From positions 1 through 50,689 of the forward strand of contig LVLI01000246.1 of NCBI GenBank assembly GCA_001687465.1: a DNA stretch of 50,689 nt, given 5' to 3'. Below the pieces are notes generated by a model. That model was not told the DNA's origin. It made no database searches and saw only the letters and a list, made by a program, of their open reading frames with translations. The stretch's first letter is position 1; every line of letters begins with the position of its first letter. A program made the position numbers and the translations under genes. This stretch comes from Halocafeteria seosinensis. Taxonomy: Eukaryota; Sar; Bigyra; Bicosoecida. Of this stretch, positions 10,919-22,624 are shown in pieces.

Positions 10919-12344
10919 ATTTAATAATTGATCGCTACTCGTAAGGCTCCAATGCGTGAACACAGGAATCCCATGACGGGTATCTCCAGACCTGCTGGCA
11001 TTCAATATTGACCACAATAGAATCAACGACCACTTATTCAAAACTGTCGTCGTTCCCGCACGGAAAACGAGTTCTTCGAAAGAAGGACCCTCTCTCTAAC
11101 TAGGAACCTCCCCATGCATGGCATACAACATGCAGAGAGATAACACAAAGACACCTATCCGTCTGCAACAGCTGGACGAATGATGCATATATATACAAGT
11201 TCCCGGATGCAGTGCGGTGCGGTGCGGTGTCCTCCCGAGTCCCTGTGAGTCGCATCTTTCCCTTTCATTCATCCAAACAAGCCCCAACCAACCAATCAGC
11301 CAGCCCACCAGAGTGCAATAGAAAGACTCATCGTGTCCATTAACAAAGGACACTTGTCCATCATATACGCACACAACAGAGAGAGCAAGAGGGGGTCCTC
11401 AAACAAAGCCACACAGTATGAAATGACAATCGCACTTACTCGCCACTCTTGTATCACACTATATGGGACAAGATATTTCCGCCACGATACCAGGTATACG
11501 GTATGTGGGCGTGTTTACAAGCGACTACGAGACTTCGCGTCCCTCAGACACGAAAAAAAAAAAAAAAGCCGGTTCAAACAGGAGACCCAAGCAAGCAAAC
11601 CACCGACACATACACTCACACACACACACAAACAGAGAGAGAGAGAGGAGGGATAGACAGCCTTCTCCCAGTCGAAACGAGCCGAACCACAAATACCTTG
11701 TACAAGCAAGTATGGGACTTTGATTTGTTTTCGGGTTGACTCACTTCCTCCCGACAGCCCCTCCCGACAGCCCCTGTCCCCGTGCGCTGGCTATTCACCC
11801 CCCGCCCAAGGCCCTGCTCTGTTCTTCCAATGACGGTGCCAACTCCGGAGGAAGGGAGGGATGTGACTCAGCACGAAACAAAAATGGTGCGGATTCTTGA
11901 CTCAATAGGACAAGGATACAGTCACAATTGCCCTGACTCAAGCGACAAGAAGCATGCAAGATCGGGTCTGCAGTCCTCTGGTTACTGTTGTACACTACCA
12001 GTAGACGAGGATAACCCGGGAGCGACTCCGGAGAGAAGGAGTCAGATCATCTGAGGAGGAAGAGCCGAATTTTGAAGAATCAATACTACAGCAGAGAAGA
12101 CACAACACTTGAGAACAAGGCGATACAGTGATCTCTATTGTCAAACTGATTGCAGTCTATCCAGACCTCGTGCGGGAATTGACTGAACCGCTCGAAACAG
12201 CAAAAAATGGAACACGGTTTCGTAGATTTTATGCTGTGGAATTGGAATGGGTACCTAGAAAAGTATTTTCGACAGCAAACTAAGCAGCTGTATAGATACA
12301 GAGAATCAGTGGAACGACTGTTTTACATTATCGTCGTTCCCTAG
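10919..12344. other. Intergenic: PDE upstream region, simple repeats
   Basis: About 1.4 kb between the PDE start and the stop of the next minus-strand gene. It holds a short GTGCG iteration near 11213-11232, a 15-A tract (11553-11567), and a CA run followed by a GA run (about 11615-11648). Reading frames here are short and overlap each other; none looks like a gene. It should contain the PDE promoter and leader. Confidence 0.5.
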
Positions 12345-15075
12345 CTAGATGCGTTGCTCAAACAGCCGGCGACCGTTGGGATCCACAGAGGCTGAACGCG
12401 AACGGCGAAATGCTGTAAACGCATTCCTTTGCTTCTCATATTTCTGGTATCTTGCAACTGGATCGGCCTTCCTTGATCTCAACCGACGGTTGGTTTTAGA
12501 GTCAATACGGCCTCCACTCACAGCCCAGCGGCTCTCTGGTTGCTTCCGTCTAGCTACGGCATGGTTTGTTGACTCGGCATGCTGCTGAGACGGCAAAGCA
12601 GAGCATCCATTCCTTATATCACGATCATCGGGCAGTGGCTGAAGTCGCACAGGAGCGGGTATGGGATTCGTGCTTGCAGAATATGCCGCAGGAGGTGGCC
12701 GCACTGAAGCAGCGGAAGAAGTAGCCACAGAAACTCTTGTTGCAGTAGCGGGTGGGGGTGCACTCGTGGACTCAGTTACATGAGTGGTTACATCGTTCGC
12801 ACGAGAAGGGTTGCTTGAGGAAAAGGTATTGTCCAAGCGACTACCCTCTGAGGTCAGGTTTGAAGGTGCCACGGGTTTCGAGTCATTCGTATATGATGCC
12901 TCACTGCTAACCTCCGACGAAACAGTGTTCGGAAGAAAATGGTCTTCGGAGAGCGAAAAGCCGCCCAAATTGTTGGCTATCTCGTCGTACATCTCGCTCG
13001 AATTCATTCGCATAAGTTGTTCCGCATTCAGTTCAACCTCACTAAAAGCCGCCTTTTGGGCTGGTTGCTTTTGTATATCATCCATGGGAATGGTTCTCTT
13101 CGCCCGTCGTTTGCTACGGGAAGTCCTTTTCTTCCTTCCTTTACTGGATGCCGATTGTGATCTATTCTTCTTCTTTAGGTTATTAGTTTTCTTCTTCGCG
13201 GCCTTAGAAGGAAATTTACGCTTGCTTCGCCCTCGGGTAGTTTGGCTCTTACTCCTACCGGAGCGGAAATTGCCACTGATGAAGTCCAAGTTGCATCCCT
13301 GTTGGTCGTCCATCGGATGCTGCCTTGAAGCTACAGGCACCCTCCTGGCAGCGTTCTTTTTAGGTTTAGGCTTTGCAGGAGAGCATCGGTGATGGCGGGG
13401 TTCTGTGTTGCCGTACACTTGGGGATACTGCAAGAAAACACACGCCAATCGGTGATTGTAACGCTCCGATGAACCACCCCGACTCTTTGTTCGAAACCCG
13501 TGCCAACACTTACCAGCAGCTCATCAATTTCCCGTCGTCCGGGATTTACTGTTTCACTATACTCCCTCTTCTTGTATCCCGTAAAACTGCCATCCTGGTT
13601 TCCTCCCGACCTTGCGTTGTAGCCTTGTCCTGTAGCACTGAAGTCATTAGCGTCATATGAAGTCGTGAATATATCGCCGGCTTGAATCGATCCTTGGCTA
13701 ACTGAGGTAGCACCACTATCAGTACTCGCTCTCTGTGATTTGCGGACCTCCTGGCTTTGCATACAGGTGTCAGCACCCTCTTCTTCCACCTTTGTGGCAC
13801 CTTCCTCAGTAACAAGAACGTCTGCAGTCTCTTCTTCCTCGGGACGCTCGTTTGAAAGGAGTTTCGTTGTCTTAAGATCTATATCCACAATTGCTTCGGA
13901 CGGCTCTTCCAAATTTTCCCATTGAGATGAGCATGTGTAACTGCCGTGTTCTCTCGAATACTCCTGGAAAAGAGCGTCTGCACTCTTGGACTCCTTCGCT
14001 TGCGATTGTGTACTGGTGTGCTCCTTCCAACTGTCACTCAAATCTGGCTCTTCCACAACCTCAATCTCCTCAGGCTCGTCATTTTCCTGAAGATATTTTG
14101 ACGCACAGGATTGATGATATAACTGTGCCTTCGAGTAAAACTGTTCTCCCGATGTGTAGGGGTGTCCTTGTCCAGGCTGCCATGTCTGGCCAAAGGATAA
14201 GCATCTAGCTGCCAAGGGATTGGACAGCTCTCTCGTGGCCGACAATGAAGAAGACGTATCATCATGTGCTTTCAAATGCATACGATGCTGTTTCGGACTG
14301 AAATAGTTATCACTGCTAGCACCGACTTCTGGAGAATGGCGGGACGCTTCAGTCGTTGGGCTCGACTCAGAAAACTGCCCACCACGTTCTGTTGCTTCCC
14401 CCTTTGCCCGATGTGCTTCTTCAGGAGTGGGTGTACCAGTACCTGAATCGGAATAAGAGTATGATAGCTGCGAAGACTCCGATAGGAAACTCTGTGCGTC
14501 GACGAATGGAGACCCCACTAGTTCCACCGCCCTGTCGTCCCCCATGTCCTGTTGCTGGACCTCTTGTTCTGTGAGCATTATTGACAGGAATAAAAAACAG
14601 GGTGACACCAATCACAACAGACAATACCCCATTCATCAAAGAAATGCTTACCTTTGTCGGAAGTGGTGGAGGTTGAGTCTCTCAAACCTGTAGAGTCTTC
14701 TCCAAAGTACATGGGGTAGGAAAATTGCACCGGTGAGTGCTTCATTGAGCGCACTACTTTCCCACCACCCTTGGACGCCCTATCGGACTCGTCAGTGTAT
14801 CTATTTCTCTGCTGAGAGTCATCATGCGCATCATAACGCTCCGCGTTGGATTCTGGGTCGTTGGTGGGTGGGCTGAAGAGGTCATGCTGGTACACTTTCA
14901 CCCGTGCCGGTTTTCGTTCATTCGTCGCTTTTCCGGTGTTTTTCTTCCGTTGTGCATTCCCATCGAGCTCCTGCAGGGCTTGCCTGTAATTGTTTGTCCT
15001 TGCTTCCTTCTGAGCGCCCTGCCCAGCCGTTAACTTGAGCGAAGGGATGACCATTGTCTCCTCCTCACCTTCCAT
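12345..15075 (-). CDS. Disordered, basic, Ser-rich protein of unknown function (853 aa)
   Basis: Seen: three exons join in frame: 14652-15075, 13514-14568 and 12345-13427, with GTAAGC/GTAAGT donors and ACAG/GCAG acceptors. The product is 853 aa and mostly low-complexity. Near the N-terminus is N-N-Y-R-Q-A-L-Q-E-L-D followed by a Lys-rich run. The middle is acidic and Ser/Glu-rich. Exon 3 starts with a long Arg/Lys/Ser tract (about 13090-13300) that could be a nuclear localisation or microtubule/nucleic-acid binding segment. The C-terminus has R-Y-Q-K-Y-E-K-Q-R-N-A-F. The short Y-R-x-x-L-x-x-L/Q motif beside a Lys-rich run is also seen in some centrosomal/ciliary proteins such as CSPP1 and CCDC66, but that is weak evidence. 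It lies on the same strand as RAD21, 351 bp downstream of it. Confidence 0.75.
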
Positions 15076-15426
15076 ACTAGCTAGCCAGCTGAGTATACTA
15101 CAATGAGTCCGTCTAAAGATTTAATCTGGCTTGTATCTGCTCTGTATGGTGGGATGGAAGAGCTTTAAACAGTCCAATCCCATCGACTTTCCTGCCTGTG
15201 AATTTGAATTCTCAACGGCTGCACGAGCTGTTGGTTGAAGTACGGATTTGAATTCCTTCGAATTTCAAGCATCATTTCCTTGCAAGTGGCAGTGCCGCTG
15301 TGCACAGTGTCCCGGACCCTAGCCTACTGGCACAAACAAAACAGTTTCCACATTGAAAAACAAGCTCAATGAATTGTGAGATATTCGTACAAGCGCCATA
15401 TTGTCTATTATACAATTTTGTACATG
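15076..15426. other. Intergenic spacer between RAD21 and the 853-aa gene
   Basis: 351 bp between two minus-strand genes. It should hold the RAD21 3' end and the promoter of the downstream gene. No motif recognised. Confidence 0.5.
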
Positions 15427-17836
15427 CTACTCTTCTTGAGTAGCGCGAGGGTAGTGAACCCATTCGTCAAACGTTGAAGACTTGTTTATGCTAATATCCT
15501 CGTATGCTCGGCCTTGTTCAACATCGACCACATCGAGCGACTTGAGGACCAAAGTCTCAAAAAACGAGGCTGCCACTGTCTTTCGGGTAGCACCTGCCAC
15601 AAATTCATTGAGCTTGACTGAATCTCTATCAGATGAAAATTTCTCCGCAAGGGCTTCAGCAAACTTGCGCGTGCGGGGATGCCATCTGTCCGAAGACTTA
15701 GCTTGCATTTCGGAGGATTCGGTGCCATATCGAGAAGATGAAAGGTCTCCGTCTGCTTCAGCAAATGCGGAAGTAAGCCGATGACCCATCGATTCCGCAG
15801 TTACCTGCACAGGACGACGAGTAGACGACTCCTTCGTACGAGGAGTCCCACTAGTCGCCCCCGGCGACATAGATTCCATTTGTTGATCAAATTCGAACAT
15901 GTTGGCTTGATTCATGTCGCCAAAACCATCGGCAAAGGCATCCTGTTCAAACTCATGTTCCTGTTGTTGCTGTTGCTCCTCTTCCGCTTGGGTATGTTCA
16001 TATCCCAAGTGTGGTACCACATCCTCCTCTGTCTCGACATCTGGACGCTGAGGAAATTCATCACCTTTGAGGGACGCATGGAACGCAAAGGTGTCGGCAA
16101 GGCTGCCCTCACGTATTCCGAGTAACGATGACTGCTTTAACGACTTTGTCGCATCCTGCTCCGTCCCACAATACCCTCTTTCACGATGATCAGACCAATA
16201 CGAAGCGGCACGAGATTTTTGCCAACCTCTCCATCTTGGTCGTAGCGTATCACTTGTATCGGCCAACCAACTTTTTATCGTCCTTGCAGGTAGAATCGTT
16301 TCCGAGTCCACAGTGGGTCTGCAAAACGAAAAACCACTACACGGTCAACCTACTCAGCGAACATACAAAATCAACACACATACTTGGGTGCTCTTTTCCT
16401 CCCCTGTCGGGCCTTTCTTCCTGTTTCACCTTGCTGAGTTTCAGGCTGGTCCTGTTCCAGATCCGCAGCAGTTGCCAAAGATGGCATATTCACGCGCTGT
16501 TGTCTACCGGTTGCCGCGTAAGCCGCTTCTTCGCCTTCCCCAAGGTTGACACCACTCTCGTCGGTATCTCCCATCATCATGGTGTCACCCATGCTTCCAT
16601 AGTCTCCAGCATCGAAACTCGCATTAACCCGGTCTTTTTCCACGCCCGCGAGGGAAACTCTGCCTCCTTGAGCTTCCGCCTCTTGCGATTCCTCCAAGTC
16701 TCTGTTAATGTCATCCAGAGTAAGAGATGGCCTTTCTAAGTTAGCATCACCTCGTAGCGATTCTAAGGATTCTCGCACATTCGCTGCTCGATGCTCTTCG
16801 TAATCTAAGCTCTCCCGACTGGCCGAATCTCTGGTACTGTCAAGATTATATTCATTCATGGAAGCTGGGTGGTAGAAATGAGACAGACGACATAAATAAT
16901 AATCGATAACAAAACCGAACACAGAAGGTTACACATACGAGCCATTTGATCCCTTTCCAATGTAATATCTTCTTCACGAGCAGTGTGTTGATTGGAGACA
17001 ACGGTCCACTCGTTGTTACTCTCAAATTGTGACGTACTGCGGCAACACAAAAGATGAACGCCAATTTCAAAGTATATAATTTGAAAACGTAATATTACAA
17101 AACGTACTCAAAATTCAGTTCCAATTCTCTTCCAAAATTTTCGTCATCAATATCAAGTCCGAGTTGCAGAGGATCATTGGTATTGCCCTGCTGCAGGTTA
17201 ATGTTTCGGTAGTCAGCAACTTGCTCCTCTGAGGGTAAATCAACCGCAGCCGGTCGAAATGCCATTTTGATTTTTGTAAGCGCTTCGCTACAGTCAATGT
17301 ATAAGTATTTCACTTTGCGTGAGAAAATCCGAGCAATGCCCAGCAGCAGATGGCCCGAGACACGAAGTGCCAGAGGAACTTGCGGCTTCATGATCGACTC
17401 TGTAACAAATATGAGAAGTGAATGATGAATATTTGGCTATATTTGGCTCAAACGAGTCAAAAAGCGCAACTTCGATTCCTCCCCCTTGTTTCGGTTCCTT
17501 TCCCTTTTTAGTCCGAGTTGCTCCCGTTCTCACTGCATATAGTGGATATTTCCAATCGATTCGTCTTCTCGGATGACTTACCTACTGACTTCTCGATATC
17601 TGCTTCTGAAATTTGGCTCTTGGATAGCTTTTTATCCCAGTGGGCGGCCAGCCATACCTTTCCCAAAGGGCCTTTCTTGGCCAATATCACCTGCAATGAA
17701 GACACACCCAATCAAAATTCGAAATATTGTCTACGTTCATTTGGTATTCATGGCATTGCATTGCCTAGTAAATCCACAGAATCCTCTCAAAAGAGCCAAA
17801 AGGAATTGGAAGGCGCCTCACCTGTGAATAAAACAT
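15427..17836 (-). CDS. RAD21: Cohesin kleisin subunit RAD21/SCC1
   Basis: Role: closes the SMC1-SMC3 ring that holds sister chromatids together. Six exons join in frame: 17822-17836, 17582-17690, 17108-17399, 16939-17036, 16384-16864 and 15427-16318; product 628 aa. The N-terminal kleisin domain (about residues 1-110) starts M-F-Y-S-Q and continues with [19 protein letters not shown], then [10 protein letters not shown] and I-K-M-A-F-R-P, all hallmark SMC3-head binding sequence. The middle is acidic and low-complexity, with a Gln run near 15960. A central segment V-D-S-E-T-I-L followed by L-A-D-T-S-D-T matches a conserved kleisin stretch. The last about 80 residues form the expected C-terminal winged helix ([11 protein letters not shown]). 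It could be a Rec8 paralogue, but overall similarity favours mitotic RAD21. The first coding exon is only 15 nt. Confidence 0.92.
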
Positions 17837-18294
17837 GATTCCTTTTCTCCACTATCACGCGTGACTGTTGCTTCTTTTCCTCCACAATCTGCTTGGATAT
17901 GTTACTCCGTGTATTTTCCATACACTGAGTGAAAAAGTCCCGGAAAATATGCTTAGCCCCATGTGCTATAGAGCCCTCAAACTCTTGGAATTCCGGCCGT
18001 GTTGTTTTGAAATGTTCAACGAACCTCAACTTTTGTTTGTTGCTTCCCCATAACTACCACTTCAAGTTCAAGCTGTCCGAAATCCGAGGGTTCGCCGTGA
18101 AACGCCGAAAAGGGTCCCCAGGGGGCAAGTTAAGGGGCGGACGGATCAGAAAAACACTGCACACTATTCCCACAGAATAGTACTGAGTGTTGATTGCGTT
18201 TGGAGTGAACTCTAGACGTTTGTTTCTGGTCTTTGGATCGAAGTAGATATTGCCAACATTGGTATTGCATAACGTGCTCGCTGTCAGAATCACG
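17837..18294. promoter_or_regulatory. Divergent promoter region between RAD21 and NADP-IDH
   Basis: 458 bp separate the two ATGs, which point away from each other, so this stretch must hold both leaders and both promoters unless there are upstream noncoding exons. No TATA box or other element is clear. Inferred only from gene orientation. Confidence 0.4.
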
Positions 18295-19855
18295 ATGTAT
18301 CCTGTATCTAGCCGGGCTCGCACGGCCTTTACTGGCGCTATGCGTCAAATGAAGCAGCCACTCACTCCCTTTGCCCAGATGATAAGTGCCAGATGGGGGA
18401 GCTCTATTACCATGGACGAGAAAACACGTCACTTGAACGTGCCCAAGGATCCCATCATCCCATTTATCGAAGGAGATGGTACGGGCCCAGACATCTGGAG
18501 AGCGACGCGTATTGTCCTGGATGCCGCGGTCAAGGAAGCATACAAGGGTGACAGGCAAATTGAGTGGACTGAGGTATTTGCAGGAGAGAAAGCATTTACT
18601 CAGACGGGTGAATGGCTCCCCAGTGCCACCCTGGATGCTTTCCGTAAATACCTGGTGGGTATCAAAGGACCCCTTACCACTCCGGTTAGTGGTGGATTCC
18701 GATCATTGAATGTACAGTTGAGGAAGGATCTCGACTTGTACGTGTGCCTTCGTCCTGTCCGATACTTCACCGGCGTTCCATCTCCCATGAAGCGGCCAGA
18801 CGACGTGAATATGGTCATCTTCCGTGAAAACACCGAAGATATCTACGCTGGAATTGAATTCCAAGCCGGCTCTCAGGATGCCAAAGACCTGGTGCAATTT
18901 TTGGAGAGCAAAGGTGCTGGAGACAACATCCGCTTCAAAGAAACATCTGGGCTTGGTGTCAAACCTGTTTCCCAGGAAGGATCTGAGCGGCTGGTCCGCG
19001 CCGCCATCCAGTACGCCCTGGAGTACAACCTCAAGAGTGTTACCCTAGCGCACAAGGGTAATATCATGAAATTCACCGAGGGAGCATTCAAACAGTGGGG
19101 TTACGACTTGGCCCGCCGTGAAGTAAGCAAAATTATCGATTACTTAGCAAATACGTAGTAATTGTTCACTACCAAGCACTTTGTGCCTCCCACCCTTGCA
19201 GTTCCGCGATAAGGTCGTTACCGAACGGGAGAGTTGGATCCTGGAGAACCTCGATAACAACCCCAAAATCAGTGCTGAGGATAATGCAAGAGCCATTGAA
19301 CCTGGTTATGACATGATGACCAAGGATCAACAAACTACTATCACTGAAGAAGTCAACACTGTGATGAAGGATGTTGCGGCAACTCATGGCAACGGTGCCT
19401 GGAAGAACAAGCTTCTGATTAAGGATACAATTGCTGATATCACGTTCCAACAAGTGCTCACCAGGCCGAAAGATTTTTCAGTTATTGCCACGACTAACTT
19501 GAACGGGGATTACCTTAGTGACGCTCTTGCTGCTCAAGTTGGCGGAATTGGGATTGCACCAGGTGGAAACATCAATTCGCAAACCGGTCATGCTATCTTT
19601 GAAGCTACTCATGGGACAGCCCCCAAATATGCTAATTTGGATAAAGTAAATCCAGGATCCATGATTCTCTCAGGAGAAATGATGTTACGCCACTTGGGAT
19701 GGGATGAAGCCGCCGACCTGGTCATCAAAGGCATGGATAGGACCATCGCTCAAAAGCGAGTGACCTATGACTTCCATCGATTAATGGATGGTAATCCAGA
19801 GAAGCTGAAATGCTCAGAGTTTGGCCAAGCTATTGCTGAGAATATGAAGAACTAG
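18295..19855 (+). CDS. Bacterial-type NADP-dependent isocitrate dehydrogenase, organelle-targeted
   Basis: Reaction: isocitrate + NADP+ to 2-oxoglutarate + CO2 + NADPH. Exons 18295-19122 and 19202-19855 join in phase 0 to give 493 aa; the 79-nt intron carries an in-frame stop. The first about 39 residues are rich in Arg, Ser and Ala with no acidic residue, as in a mitochondrial presequence. The rest follows the E. coli Icd (type I) pattern, not the usual eukaryotic cytosolic/mitochondrial [15 protein letters not shown], the loop F-R-S-L-N-V (Ser137 matches the regulatory Ser113 of E. coli), [32 protein letters not shown]-contact residues K-Y and V-T-Y-D-F-x-R-L are kept. An extra segment (about 19220-19420) resembles the longer cyanobacterial-type enzymes; that comparison is from memory. 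Confidence 0.92.
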
Positions 19856-20296
19856 GCCAACCTGATTCCGTCGACGTCATGGCTAGATTCAGATCCGAAA
19901 CCGTGGCTAGACTTCCCTTTTTTTTTTTTTTTTGGTTCTGCTTCACGTCGCGCGCTCGGAAGCGACAGTCTTCCCAAAAAAATAATAACACAAAATGAGC
20001 ATAATCCAGTTTATTTGTACCACATATGCGCTGACTCTTTTACCACTCTTACGCTGCTCAATGACTCACCTGAGGGAGGGGTCAAGTCCGCAACGCACAA
20101 CGTCCCACACCTTTGGTCCACAAAAGGCCGTATTCTTCACTTTGGTGATCGAATTGTCCGATATTCTCGAAGCGCACAGGTGCCACAGTGTAATAGGAAA
20201 TAAGGGTTCAGTAGATTGTGCAGCCGGTTATCGTGGTAGAGCCGGGAGCCAGCGAAATACCCGCTGCAGTGGCAGGAAGTCAGTTACCAGGGAACC
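19856..20296. other. Intergenic: IDH 3' region with a 16-T tract, kinase upstream region
   Basis: 441 bp. A run of 16 T lies at 19918-19933, soon after the IDH stop codon. No gene seen. Confidence 0.6.
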
Positions 20297-21696
<1,400 letters not shown>

Positions 21697-22624
21697 CAAT
21701 ACTGGTAACAGGACGAAGTACCCCAGAGTGTATGCCGCTCTGAGCTAGCTATAACGACATTCTCACATATATACAACCACACGAGATGTCCAAAGTGGCC
21801 AACGATATCTTGTCATTGTTTTCCTTCTAGCCGTTCCACCGAGGAATTATTTACACTTACTGACCACATACACCGACACTCACCAAACCCATTATCAAAT
21901 GGGCGATTCGCCAGTCTCCTTGGTGCGTATTCCCTTAGCTTAGATATAGCGTATCTCTTACTCACGAGAAAACATGAAACAGGTTTTCTTGGAGTCCATA
22001 TACACGGAGCGCGCGGGAGCCAGTTTCAAATTGGCTATGTGGTTTTTGAACCACGCATTAAGTTGAAGTGCGGTCTTCAACTTACGCTTGACTCCGGAGT
22101 CCGCTTCTTATTTTCACCAGCTTGCGTCCTCTTCGAATGGAGCATGTCAAAGGCATAGAGGTAGTACCAGTCTACCCGATCGAATGGCGCAAATTTGCTC
22201 CGGGTTCTTCGGTCTAGGGTGGCTCTGGCACTGCTTCGATTCCTCGCTTCTACTTGAAGAAAGAAAAGATTGACGGGTTGAGTCAAAAACGACAAAAAAG
22301 GTTTTGTAGGGGACCCCAAAGGGAGCAGATGGGGCAGCAGAAGTCACTTTGGTTTAAAGCAATTGTGGAGCACAGAAAGGATTGATACAGAGGTGCTGTG
22401 TATAGGGGACAAGTTTTTGTACGTGACATACCTTGTATCAAGTGTTTTCCAGCACCTCAATTGCTGTAGTAAGGTGTATATCGTTGTGGTTGAGGTTGTG
22501 GTGTGGCTTCGGAAAGTGCATCCACTCACTTCCTCGAGGCAATATAAGCTGTGTTCGTGCCCTTTTGCGGCTTCCGAGCGTGTGCTGAACGAGTGTACAT
22601 AATGGATTAACTGTATACGGGAGA
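21697..22624. other. Intergenic between the two kinase genes
   Basis: About 0.93 kb with only short overlapping reading frames. It should hold the 3' end of the CaMKI-like gene and the promoter of the EF-hand kinase. A two-codon upstream ORF (ATG GAT TAA, 22602-22610) lies 14 nt before the kinase ATG. Confidence 0.5.

Noticed and set aside
12784-13392. Plus-strand 202-codon frame
   Set aside because: Antisense to the Lys/Ser-rich exon of the 853-aa gene; hydrophobic-Leu-rich content is what the complement of AAG/TCC codons gives.
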